This document shows, piece by piece, positions 1 to 6,313 of a DNA stretch of 26,508 nt (positions are counted from its first letter, which is position 1; each line of letters starts with the position of its first letter). Both the position numbers and the translations under genes were made by a program. The stretch comes from DASUPK01 sp036377415 (GTDB lineage: Bacteria; Actinomycetota; Thermoleophilia; Solirubrobacterales; 70-9): positions 1 through 26,508 of the forward strand of contig DASUYK010000106.1 in assembly GCA_036377415.1 (NCBI GenBank), in the 5' to 3' direction. The notes beneath the pieces were generated by a model. The model was given only the letters and a program-made list of their open reading frames with translations, did no database searches and had not been told where the DNA came from.

Positions 1-170
1 TGGACGTCGCGAACGTCGTGGGCCGCTTCTTCGTTCCCGCGAACGGGCCCGAGCGCGACCCGGCCCTGCGCGAGGCGATCGCCGGTCGTCAGAACGTCAC
101 CGTGACCGAGGGGCGGATGGGAGAGGGCGTCTACGAGGCGATCGTCTCGACGCTCGCGGCCGCCCGATGA
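1..170 (+). CDS. C-terminal fragment of an unidentified protein
   Basis: An open frame runs in from the left edge (first complete codon at base 3) and stops with TGA at 168-170, giving about 55 residues. The visible part begins DVANVVGRFF and ends AIVSTLAAAR. It has an alternating hydrophobic/charged pattern typical of the last helix of a soluble alpha/beta protein. I do not recognise the family and no catalytic motif is visible. Its stop codon overlaps an ATG at 167-169 (sequence ATGA), which could translationally couple a very short downstream frame. Confidence 0.6.
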   Translation, partial: DVANVVGRFFVPANGPERDPALREAIAGRQNVTVTEGRMGEGVYEAIVSTLAAAR

Positions 171-256
171 GGACCGTCACGGTCAAGCGGCATCCGGACC
201 TTCTCGTATGTTCAGGGCAACCATGCGGTTGCGGAACGAACCCACATCCTCGGTGA
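167..256 (+). CDS. candidate 29-residue cysteine-containing peptide (tentative)
   Basis: An ATG overlapping the stop of the upstream gene (ATGA) opens a 29-codon frame ending at TGA 254-256. The peptide has the cluster CSGQPCGCG at about residues 15-23: three cysteines with interspersed glycines, which could ligand a metal. It is basic at the N-terminus (KRHP). Evidence is limited to the overlap with the preceding stop and the unusual composition. A chance frame in 3' untranslated sequence is at least as likely, and I know no family for it. Confidence 0.22.
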   Translation: MRTVTVKRHPDLLVCSGQPCGCGTNPHPR

Positions 257-302
257 AGCGCGAAACCCCAGCCGAGGCGAGTCCTCCGGAGACCCCGGCC
301 GC

Positions 303-647
303 TTGAGGTCCCCCGCGAACCGGCACGTCGATGTGGTTTTCGCCGCGCTCGCCGACCCCACCCGCCGGCGGGTGGTCGAGAAGCTCGCCCGCGGCGGGAC
401 GGTTACGGCGAGCGGTCTGTCGAACCAGCTCCCGATCACCCGGCAGGCCTGCGCCAAGCATCTCAACGCCCTTGAGGGTGCCGACCTCGTCAGCGCCGCC
501 CGGATCGGAAGGGAGAGGCACTACAGGCTTCGCCCGGAGCCGCTCGACGAAGCCGCCCACTGGATCCAGATGGTGAGCGCGGAGTGGGATGACCGGCTCG
601 AGGCGCTGCGCCGCTCGCTCGAGAAGCGACACACTCGCGGTCGTTAG
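303..647 (+). CDS. ArsR/SmtB-family winged-helix transcriptional regulator
   Basis: This 114-residue protein has the compact ArsR fold: an N-terminal helix with ALADPTRRRVVEKLA (about residues 14-28), a recognition helix region with ITRQACAKHLNALEGADLV (about 45-63) and a beta-wing RIGRERHYRL (about 68-77). The C-terminal WIQMVSAEWDDRLEALRR resembles the ArsR subgroup that usually sits beside SRPBCC/AHSA1 proteins. No such partner is visible here. The cysteine-rich metal-sensing motif of ArsR/SmtB is absent (one Cys only), so metal sensing is unlikely. The start is uncertain: TTG 303 gives the longest form and GTG 333 gives a plausible shorter one. It ends ten bases before the DtxR-family gene, and its TAG stop lies inside the putative -10 element of that gene. 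Confidence 0.85.
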   Translation: MRSPANRHVDVVFAALADPTRRRVVEKLARGGTVTASGLSNQLPITRQACAKHLNALEGADLVSAARIGRERHYRLRPEPLDEAAHWIQMVSAEWDDRLEALRRSLEKRHTRGR

Positions 648-650
648 GCT
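645..650 (+). promoter_or_regulatory. putative -10 element (TAGGCT) of a leaderless dtxR-family transcript
   Basis: TAGGCT matches TANNNT and ends six bases before the ATG at 657, so transcription starting about seven bases downstream would begin at the start codon. The stop codon of the upstream ArsR gene is embedded in it. No clear -35 is seen. Confidence 0.45.
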
Positions 651-656
651 GGGGCC

Positions 657-1364
657 ATGGCAAAGGCGACGGTCGCCGAGGAGGAGTATCTCCAGATCAT
701 GTTCTGGCTCGAGGAGGCCGGGCTGCCGATCAACGGCGCGAACATCGCGCGGGCGATGCAGCTCTCCCCGCCGACCGTCCACGAGATGATCGGGCGGCTC
801 GAGGGCGACGGCTACGTCGAGCGGGCGGACGACAAGTCGCTCACCTTCACCGATCGTGGCCGCGAGGAGGCGGAGGCGATCTCTCGCCGGCATCGGCTGA
901 TCGAGCGGTTTCTAACCGATGTCCTCGGCATCCCCTGGGATGAGGTCCACGAGGAGGCGGAGCGGCTCGAGCACGCGATGTCGCCGGTGCTCGAGGAGCG
1001 GATGCTGGCGGCGATCGGGGACGCGAAGACCTGCCCCCACGGGCATCCGATCGTCGAGGGCGCCCGCGAGGAGGGGGTGCTTCTCGCCGACGTCGAGCCC
1101 GGCGCCGACGTCAGGGTTCTGCGGTTCGAGAACGAGGCCGAGGAGATCCTCCACTACCTGAAGAGCACAGGGCTGCGACCCGGGCTCGAGGGCAAGCTGG
1201 AGAGCTCGACGGACGACCAGGTGGTGGTGAGCTCCGACGAGGGCAGCCACCGAATCTCCAAGAGCGTCGCCGAGACGGTCTCGGTGAAGGCCGATCCGGC
1301 GCCACCGTCACGGCCACCACTGCCCGAGCAGCTCGTCGTCAGCTCGGACCGCTACGGCCGCTAG
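657..1364 (+). CDS. DtxR/MntR-family metal-dependent transcriptional repressor
   Basis: This 235-residue protein has the three-domain architecture of the DtxR/IdeR family. A winged helix-turn-helix spans about residues 25-60 (ARAMQLSPPTVHEMIGRLE). The dimerisation/metal domain spans about 65-135 and contains CPHGHPI at 126-132. A FeoA/SH3-like domain spans about 140-208, followed by a proline-rich tail. His79, Glu83, His98, Glu105 and His106 fall at the same residue numbers as the DtxR metal ligands. The residue matching DtxR Cys102 is Glu102, as in manganese-sensing MntR (E99). It should bind metal and repress uptake genes. Whether Fe or Mn is the effector is open, with the Glu favouring Mn. 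No target gene is adjacent; the ferritin-VIT fusion at 20841 is a possible distant member of the same regulon. Confidence 0.92.
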   Translation: MAKATVAEEEYLQIMFWLEEAGLPINGANIARAMQLSPPTVHEMIGRLEGDGYVERADDKSLTFTDRGREEAEAISRRHRLIERFLTDVLGIPWDEVHEEAERLEHAMSPVLEERMLAAIGDAKTCPHGHPIVEGAREEGVLLADVEPGADVRVLRFENEAEEILHYLKSTGLRPGLEGKLESSTDDQVVVSSDEGSHRISKSVAETVSVKADPAPPSRPPLPEQLVVSSDRYGR

Positions 1365-1418
1365 CGCGTTTACGACTTCTTATCCGCAGCTTGATCTTCG
1401 GGGCGCACACTGCCCTGA

Positions 1419-1438
1419 GGCTGTTCAACCCAACAGCC
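1419..1438. terminator. hairpin between the dtxR-family gene and the small ORF
   Basis: A perfect 7-bp inverted repeat GGCTGTT / AACAGCC encloses a 6-base loop (1426-1431), 54 bases after the dtxR-family stop. No U-tract follows. It could end the dtxR transcript or sit in the 5' leader of the small ORF at 1470. Confidence 0.35.
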
Positions 1439-1469
1439 CCGTAATTCACTCAACACCGGGGGAACGAGG

Positions 1470-1649
1470 ATGGAACCCAACATCAGCACGCTGATCACCG
1501 ACCGGAATCTCGCCGAGCGTCGCCTGGTCTCCATCGCGAGGGCGATCGAGGCGCATCGGGAGGAGCAACGTCGCAAGCCTTACCCGACGCGTGCCGAGGA
1601 CCTGCACCTCTATCGGCGCGCCCGGGAGATCCTCGGCGATCGGAACTAG
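1470..1649 (+). CDS. small hypothetical protein (59 aa)
   Basis: An ATG at 1470 preceded by a purine-rich GGGGGAACGAGG opens a 59-codon frame ending at TAG 1647-1649. The peptide is highly charged (many Arg and Glu) and predicted helical: NLAERRLVSIARAIEAHREE followed by a Tyr/Pro-containing segment and RAREILGDRN. No family is recognised. The Shine-Dalgarno-like sequence, coding-like amino acid pattern and exact fit to the gap between two genes support it. Its stop shares the palindrome CTAG with the stop of the convergent aminotransferase gene, so the two coding regions overlap by three bases. Confidence 0.6.
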   Translation: MEPNISTLITDRNLAERRLVSIARAIEAHREEQRRKPYPTRAEDLHLYRRAREILGDRN

Positions 1650-2755
1650 GCCGCCTGCCGCCCGCTCCGGGCCCGGAGCCGCTCCAGCGCGCGGGCGAGG
1701 CGCTGGATCCCCTCGTCGACCTCGTCAGCCGGGACCGGGGCGAAGGAGAGCCGCAGGCTCGAGGCTCCGCCGTCGAGCATGAAGTCCGGACCGGCGACGA
1801 AGGTGACGCCCTCCTCCTTCGCCTCGGCGAGGAGCGTGGTCGAGTCGACGTCGTCGTTCAGCGAGAGCCAGAGGAAGTATCCGCCCTCCGGAACGACGAA
1901 TTTCGCCTCGGGGATGTGCTCGCCGAGCGCCTTGACCAGCGCGTCGCGGCGCTCACGGAGCGCCCCGTTCACGAGCTTCAGGTTCTCGTCGAGGGCGCCC
2001 GAGCGGCAGAGCTCGAGAACGATCGACTCGGCGAGCATGTTGGGCGAGATGTAGGTCTCGTTTGCGCGCTTGGCGAGGGTCGCGATCCGGTCGGTGGGGC
2101 CGATCAGATAGCCGACCCTGACGCCGGGGCTGACCGACTTGGAGAACGACGACGCGTGGATCACCCGCCCGGCCGTGTCGAGGTCGAGCATGGTCTCGGC
2201 CGGCTCCTCCTCGAATCGGATCAGGCGGTACGGGTCATCCTCGAACAGGGTGAACCCCTGCTCCGCCGCGAGATCGACGAGGCGCCCGCGCTTCTCGGGC
2301 GCCAGGGTGCAACCGGCCGGGTTGTGGAAGTTGGGGATCACGTGGGCGAGCGCCACCGCGCCGGACTCGCACGCGGCCTCGACGGCGGCGGGATCGACGC
2401 CGTCGGCCTCGAGGGGTGCGGGTGCGAACTCGACACCCGCCTGCTGAAGGAGCAGGAGGGTGCGGTCGTAGCTCGGCTGCTCGACGATCACCCGGTCGCC
2501 CTCCGACACGAGGTGCCGGAAGAGCAGCGCCGCTGCCTCCATCGACCCGTTGGTGACCATCACTTGATCGGGATCGGCCCCATGCATCTCCGCGATCCAC
2601 TCGCACAGCCCCGGGTGTCCGCGGCCGGTGCCGTAGCTCAATGCCCTCTCCCAGTCGGACTCGAGCGCGCGCGCCGCCGCCTCCCGCACGGCCTCGTGGG
2701 GAAGGATGTCGGCGCTCGGCGCGCCGCGTGCGAAGCTGATCGTCCGTTCGGCCAT
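1646..2755 (-). CDS. PLP-dependent aminotransferase, fold type I (2-aminoadipate/MocR-like class)
   Basis: This 369-residue cytosolic enzyme should transfer an amino group between an amino acid and a 2-oxo acid using pyridoxal phosphate. Visible family landmarks are TNGSMEAAAL (68-77, phosphate loop), HNPAG (144-148, Asn to the cofactor O3), EDDPY (172-176), and SSFSKSVSPGVRVGY (202-216) with the Schiff-base Lys206. A late SLRLSFA carries the substrate carboxylate Arg. The pattern matches the LysN/ARO8-like group that includes 2-aminoadipate and aromatic transaminases; the exact substrate cannot be read. The frame stays open upstream to 3202, but homology begins at ATG 2755, which is preceded by TATACT 10 bases away. 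It is divergent from the NTF2-like gene and convergent with the small ORF. Confidence 0.92.
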   Translation of the reverse strand: MAERTISFARGAPSADILPHEAVREAAARALESDWERALSYGTGRGHPGLCEWIAEMHGADPDQVMVTNGSMEAAALLFRHLVSEGDRVIVEQPSYDRTLLLLQQAGVEFAPAPLEADGVDPAAVEAACESGAVALAHVIPNFHNPAGCTLAPEKRGRLVDLAAEQGFTLFEDDPYRLIRFEEEPAETMLDLDTAGRVIHASSFSKSVSPGVRVGYLIGPTDRIATLAKRANETYISPNMLAESIVLELCRSGALDENLKLVNGALRERRDALVKALGEHIPEAKFVVPEGGYFLWLSLNDDVDSTTLLAEAKEEGVTFVAGPDFMLDGGASSLRLSFAPVPADEVDEGIQRLARALERLRARSGRQAA

Positions 2756-2765
2756 CGGCGCAGCC

Positions 2766-2771
2766 AGTATA
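2766..2771 (-). promoter_or_regulatory. putative -10 element (TATACT) of the aminotransferase gene
   Basis: TATACT on the minus strand ends ten bases before ATG 2755. No ribosome-binding sequence lies between, which suggests a leaderless or very short-leader transcript. Confidence 0.45.
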
Positions 2772-2893
2772 TGAACGGTGCGATAATCCCCCAGCGCGGG
2801 GATGAAGGCCGCGACCCGGCCGGACGCCATCCGGATCGGCATGGACGCCGAAAAGTACGAGGGCTGCGATCGTGGCCTCCGAGGCGTTGGCAA

Positions 2894-2899
2894 TACTGT
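2894..2899 (+). promoter_or_regulatory. putative -10 element (TACTGT) of the NTF2-like gene
   Basis: TACTGT ends six bases before ATG 2906, so initiation seven bases downstream would fall on the A of the start codon. There is no Shine-Dalgarno sequence. Confidence 0.42.
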
Positions 2900-2905
2900 C
2901 TGCCG

Positions 2906-3466
2906 ATGCCGGCATCGCTCGAGCTGGTCAAGATTGCGCTTCAGGCCTACGGCAACGGCGACTGCGAGATCGCCCTCGGGCTCGCCGATCCACTGATCCG
3001 ATGGGATGAGCGCCCGTCGCGGCCCGACGGCGACCTCGTCTGGGGACACGACGACGTCCAGCGGGCGATGCGGCGCTACCTCGACAGCTGGGAGCAATAC
3101 CGCTTCGACGTCGAGGACATCGCGGAGGTGGGACCCGGCAAGGTGGTCGGGATCTGCCGGGAGCGGGGCAAGCCGAAGGACGGCGTCGCTGTGGATCGCC
3201 ACTTCGGTGGGCTCTGGGTGGTCGAGGACTCGAAGATCGTCTCCTGGGCGACGTACCTGACCCCGAAGGAAGCCGTCCGCGCCGCCAAGGAGCTGCTCGG
3301 CGGGCAGCTTGCGCCGGATCAGATCAAGCGAAGGACCGGCCCCGCCCCGAAGGCCGAACCCGCTCGACCGCCTCGTGAGCGGCCGCCGACGAAGAGCGAG
3401 GAGCAGAAGCGCGCCGCGAGGGCGCGCGCGAAGCTTCGTCGCCGCGCCTCGCGCCAGACGGCCTGA
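2906..3466 (+). CDS. SnoaL/NTF2-like protein with a long basic C-terminal tail
   Basis: Of 186 residues, the first ~115 look like an NTF2-like alpha+beta cone. It begins with a helix (LELVKIALQAYGNGDCEIAL) and contains the short core strands IRWDERP, VVGICRERGK and GLWVVEDSKIVSW. A WGHDDVQRAMRRYLDSW helix is typical of SnoaL-like domains. Residues ~120-186 form a Pro/Lys/Arg-rich tail (PPRERPPTKSEEQKRAARAR...) unlike the compact fold. Such a tail could bind nucleic acid or an acidic partner; that is inference. The function of the fold is unassigned, since SnoaL-like proteins range from cyclases to mere ligand binders. The gene is convergent with sucD, only three bases separating the stops. 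Confidence 0.8.
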   Translation: MPASLELVKIALQAYGNGDCEIALGLADPLIRWDERPSRPDGDLVWGHDDVQRAMRRYLDSWEQYRFDVEDIAEVGPGKVVGICRERGKPKDGVAVDRHFGGLWVVEDSKIVSWATYLTPKEAVRAAKELLGGQLAPDQIKRRTGPAPKAEPARPPRERPPTKSEEQKRAARARAKLRRRASRQTA

Positions 3467-3469
3467 GCG

Positions 3470-4348
3470 CTAGGCCGTCGCGCCGATCGTCTCGACGGCG
3501 AGCTGAGCGGTCTCGGTCGGACTCTTCCCGACCCGGACGCCCTTCTCCTCGAGCGCCTTCTTCTTCGCCTCGGCGGTTCCGGACGAGCCGGAGATGATCG
3601 CCCCCGCGTGGCCCATCTGCTTGCCCGGCGGGGCGGTGAAGCCGGCGATGTAGGAGACCACCGGCTTGGAGATCGAGTCGGCGATGAATTCGGCCGCGCG
3701 CTCCTCGGCGTCGCCGCCGATCTCGCCGACCATCACGATCACCTCGGTCTCGTCGTCCTGCTCGAACAGGGTAAGGATGTCGATGAAGTCGGAGCCGACG
3801 ATTGGGTCCCCGCCGATCCCGACGATCGTCGAGTTCCCGAGCCCCGCATGCTTCAGCTCGTTGCCGATCTGGTAGGTCAGCGTCCCGGACTTCGAGACCA
3901 CCCCGATCGAGCCCTGGTCGAAGAATTGGGCGGGGATGATCCCGACGTTCGCCTTGCCGGGGCTGAGGACGCCGGGGCAGTTGGGCCCGATCAGGCGGAC
4001 CCCCGCGTCCCGCGCCCTCCAATACGTGTCGAGCATGTCGTGGACCGGGATGTGCTCGGTGATCGCGATCACCGTGTGGATCCCGGCGTCGATCGCCTCG
4101 TTGATCGCCGCGGCCGCGAACCGGGCCGGCACGAAGATCATCGAGGTGTTGGCCCCGCACTCGTCGACGGCCGCCTTGATCGTGTCGAAGACGGGGATGC
4201 CGTCCACGTCCTGACCACCTTTCTTCGGCGTCACCCCGGCCACCACGCTGGTGCCATAGTCACGGTTGCGGAGCCCGTGGAAGCTTCCCTCCCGGCCGGT
4301 CAACCCGGAGATCACCAGCTTCGTGTCGTTGTCGACGATGATCGACAT
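3470..4348 (-). CDS. sucD: succinyl-CoA synthetase (ADP/GDP-forming) alpha subunit
   Basis: This 292-residue subunit of the TCA-cycle enzyme interconverts succinyl-CoA + NDP + Pi and succinate + CoA + NTP. An N-terminal CoA-binding Rossmann domain holds LTGREGSFHG (16-25) and VVAGVTPKKGG (35-45). GPNCPGVLSPG lies at 121-131. The phosphorylated catalytic histidine is His247 in GKQMGHAGAI. Length matches the family (about 290). Its ATG overlaps the sucC stop by one base (TGATG), showing translational coupling. In this window it is the exit step of the propionyl-CoA to succinate route as well as part of the TCA cycle. Confidence 0.97.
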   Translation of the reverse strand: MSIIVDNDTKLVISGLTGREGSFHGLRNRDYGTSVVAGVTPKKGGQDVDGIPVFDTIKAAVDECGANTSMIFVPARFAAAAINEAIDAGIHTVIAITEHIPVHDMLDTYWRARDAGVRLIGPNCPGVLSPGKANVGIIPAQFFDQGSIGVVSKSGTLTYQIGNELKHAGLGNSTIVGIGGDPIVGSDFIDILTLFEQDDETEVIVMVGEIGGDAEERAAEFIADSISKPVVSYIAGFTAPPGKQMGHAGAIISGSSGTAEAKKKALEEKGVRVGKSPTETAQLAVETIGATA

Positions 4349-5520
4349 CAGGCCTTCGCCTTGGCCTTCGCGAGCTCGACTACCTTCTCGGCCGCCCCGA
4401 GCATCGTCTTCTCGACATGGAGGTTCGGCAGGTCCGCGTCGGCCAGCAGCCCCAGCCCCTCCTCGGAGTTGGTTCCGTCGAGCCGGACGACCAGGGGGAC
4501 CCCGATCGAGATCTGCTGTGAGGCCTCGATGATCCCCTTGGCTATCTCGTCGCAGCGGGTGATGCCTCCGAAGATGTTGAACAGGATCGCGACCACCTTG
4601 GGATCCGATGTGATCACCTCGAGCGCGTCGATGATCGCCTCCGCCTTCGATCCGCCGCCTGCGTCGAGGAAGTTTGCGGGCTGGCCGCCGGCCTGTGCGA
4701 CCACGTCGAGGGTCGACATGCAGAGGCCTGCCCCGTTCCCGAGGATGCCGATATCGCCGTCGAGCTTCACGTAGGTGAGGCCTCTCTCCTTGGCCATCTG
4801 CTCCTGGGGGTCCTCGGCCGAGGGGTCCTCGAGCTCGGCCAGCTCCTCGTGGCGGAACAGGGCGGAGTTGTCGATCGTCACCTTCGCGTCGAGCGCGATC
4901 ACCTCGCGGTCCTTGGTCACCACCAGCGGGTTCACCTCGATCAGGGTCGCGTCGCTGTCGTTGAAGGCCTCGTACAGCTTCACCAGCAGCGCCGCGGTCT
5001 TCTCGCTGGCATCGTCGGCGACCCCGGCGTCGGCGACCAGGGCGGCGGCCTGCGCCCGGCCGAACCCCTCCTTCGGCTGGACGTGACGCCTGACGAGGGC
5101 GTCGGGGTCCTTCTCGGCGATCTCCTCGACGTTCATCCCGCCCATCGTCGAGAGCATCGTCATCAGCTTCTTCGCGGAGCGGTCGAGGATGATCGAGGCG
5201 TAGTACTCGGCCTCGATCTCCGAGGCGCGCTCTATCCACACCTCGTGGACGGTGAAGGGACCCTCCCCGCGGGGTCCGCTGATGTCCATCCCGAGGATCG
5301 CGCCCGCGTGCTGCTCGGCCTCCGCGCGATCCTCCGCGACCTTGATCCCGCCGGCCTTGCCGCGGCCGCCGATCTGGACCTGTGCCTTGATCACGCACGG
5401 GTAGCCGATCCGCTCGGCCGCCTCGACCGCCTTCTCGACGGTGTCGGCGACCTCGCCATCGGGGGCGGGGACCCCGTGGCGGCCGAAAAGCTGTTTCCCC
5501 TGATATTCGAGGAGATCCAA
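4348..5520 (-). CDS. sucC: succinyl-CoA synthetase (ADP/GDP-forming) beta subunit
   Basis: This 390-residue partner of SucD starts MDLLEYQGKQLF, the canonical N-terminus of the family. An ATP-grasp domain (about 1-235) contains IKAQVQIGGRGKAGGIK (44-60), the nucleotide-binding Gly-rich loop. Residues after ~240 form the ligase domain, with GGGSKAE and FNIFGGITRCDEIAKGI. The start codon is TTG 5518-5520, chosen because the protein begins exactly at the family N-terminus. No Shine-Dalgarno is seen, but TAGGCT lies nine bases upstream. It is first in a two-gene operon with sucD. Confidence 0.97.
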   Translation of the reverse strand: MDLLEYQGKQLFGRHGVPAPDGEVADTVEKAVEAAERIGYPCVIKAQVQIGGRGKAGGIKVAEDRAEAEQHAGAILGMDISGPRGEGPFTVHEVWIERASEIEAEYYASIILDRSAKKLMTMLSTMGGMNVEEIAEKDPDALVRRHVQPKEGFGRAQAAALVADAGVADDASEKTAALLVKLYEAFNDSDATLIEVNPLVVTKDREVIALDAKVTIDNSALFRHEELAELEDPSAEDPQEQMAKERGLTYVKLDGDIGILGNGAGLCMSTLDVVAQAGGQPANFLDAGGGSKAEAIIDALEVITSDPKVVAILFNIFGGITRCDEIAKGIIEASQQISIGVPLVVRLDGTNSEEGLGLLADADLPNLHVEKTMLGAAEKVVELAKAKAKA

Positions 5521-5529
5521 GGCCGCGAG

Positions 5530-5535
5530 AGCCTA
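5530..5535 (-). promoter_or_regulatory. putative -10 element (TAGGCT) of sucCD
   Basis: The minus-strand TAGGCT is identical to the element before the dtxR-family gene and ends nine bases before the sucC TTG start. Confidence 0.42.
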
Positions 5536-5611
5536 CCTGAGCGCCCATTCAGTCGGCTGAGGGGGCCGGGGGCGCCGCGGAAGTGCAAATTGCGATAATC
5601 CCGCGGCTCTC

Positions 5612-6295
5612 ATGGCCCTTCCGAAGCTGAAAGAGATCGAGTGGGTGACGACGGACTGCTACGGGACCCTGATCGACTGGGAGAAGGGCATCGCCGACGC
5701 CTTCAAGAAGGAGGCCGACCGCGATGGCCTGACGATCGACGAGAAGGCGTTCCTCGGCCGGTTCTTCGAGATCCAGGCCCAGATCATGTCCGGGTCCTAC
5801 GAGCTCTATGCCGAGGTCCTGCGAAGGGCCGCGGTCGAGGCCGCGGAGGAGATCGATTGGACGATCGAGCCCTCCCGGGCCCAGTTCCTGCCCGACAGTG
5901 TGGGGTCATGGCCCCCTTTTCGCGAGGCAAACGCGGCGATGGACCGCCTCAAGGAGCGGTACCAGATCGGCATCGTCTCGAACGTCGACGACAAGCTGCT
6001 CGGGATCTCCCGGCGCCACCTGCGGACCGAGCTCGACCTGGTCGTCACCGCGCAGCAGGTCCGTAGCTACAAACCCGACAACACCCACCTGCGCGAGTGC
6101 GCGCGGCGGATCGGCGGCAAGAAGGGCTGGATCCACATCGCCTCGGGGTACGAGGCCGACATCGCGCCGGCCCTGAAGATGAACGTGCCCGTGATCTGGG
6201 TGAACCGCTCGGGCGAGAAGCTCGAGGGACGGAAGGCCCCGGACGCGACGGTGAGGAACCTGCGCGACGCGGCCGCCAAGCTCGGCGCTAAGTAG
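5612..6295 (+). CDS. HAD-superfamily hydrolase, L-2-haloacid dehalogenase-like
   Basis: The 227-residue protein has the Rossmannoid HAD core with a helical cap (about residues 20-105). Motif I is DCYGTL with nucleophile Asp15, motif II is Ser123-Asn124 (IVSNVDD), motif III is Lys154 (SYKPD). Motif IV is ASGYEADIAPA (177-187, Asp183). Motif IV resembles the haloacid dehalogenase pattern S-x(2)-x-x-D rather than the GDD of phosphatases, placing it near type II haloacid dehalogenases, but several dehalogenase substrate residues cannot be verified. The substrate is unknown; phosphatase activity is equally possible. GATAAT (5592-5597) may be its -10. The gene is convergent with the carboxylase alpha gene. 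Confidence 0.85.
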   Translation: MALPKLKEIEWVTTDCYGTLIDWEKGIADAFKKEADRDGLTIDEKAFLGRFFEIQAQIMSGSYELYAEVLRRAAVEAAEEIDWTIEPSRAQFLPDSVGSWPPFREANAAMDRLKERYQIGIVSNVDDKLLGISRRHLRTELDLVVTAQQVRSYKPDNTHLRECARRIGGKKGWIHIASGYEADIAPALKMNVPVIWVNRSGEKLEGRKAPDATVRNLRDAAAKLGAK

Positions 6296-6313
6296 CTACA
6301 GGCAGACGGAGCG

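Noticed and set aside
1916..3466. Long plus-strand open frame across the aminotransferase gene
   Set aside because: It is the antisense shadow of the aminotransferase joined to the end of the NTF2-like gene. Only the part from ATG 2906 looks like protein; the rest is Arg/Gly/Asp-rich shadow composition.
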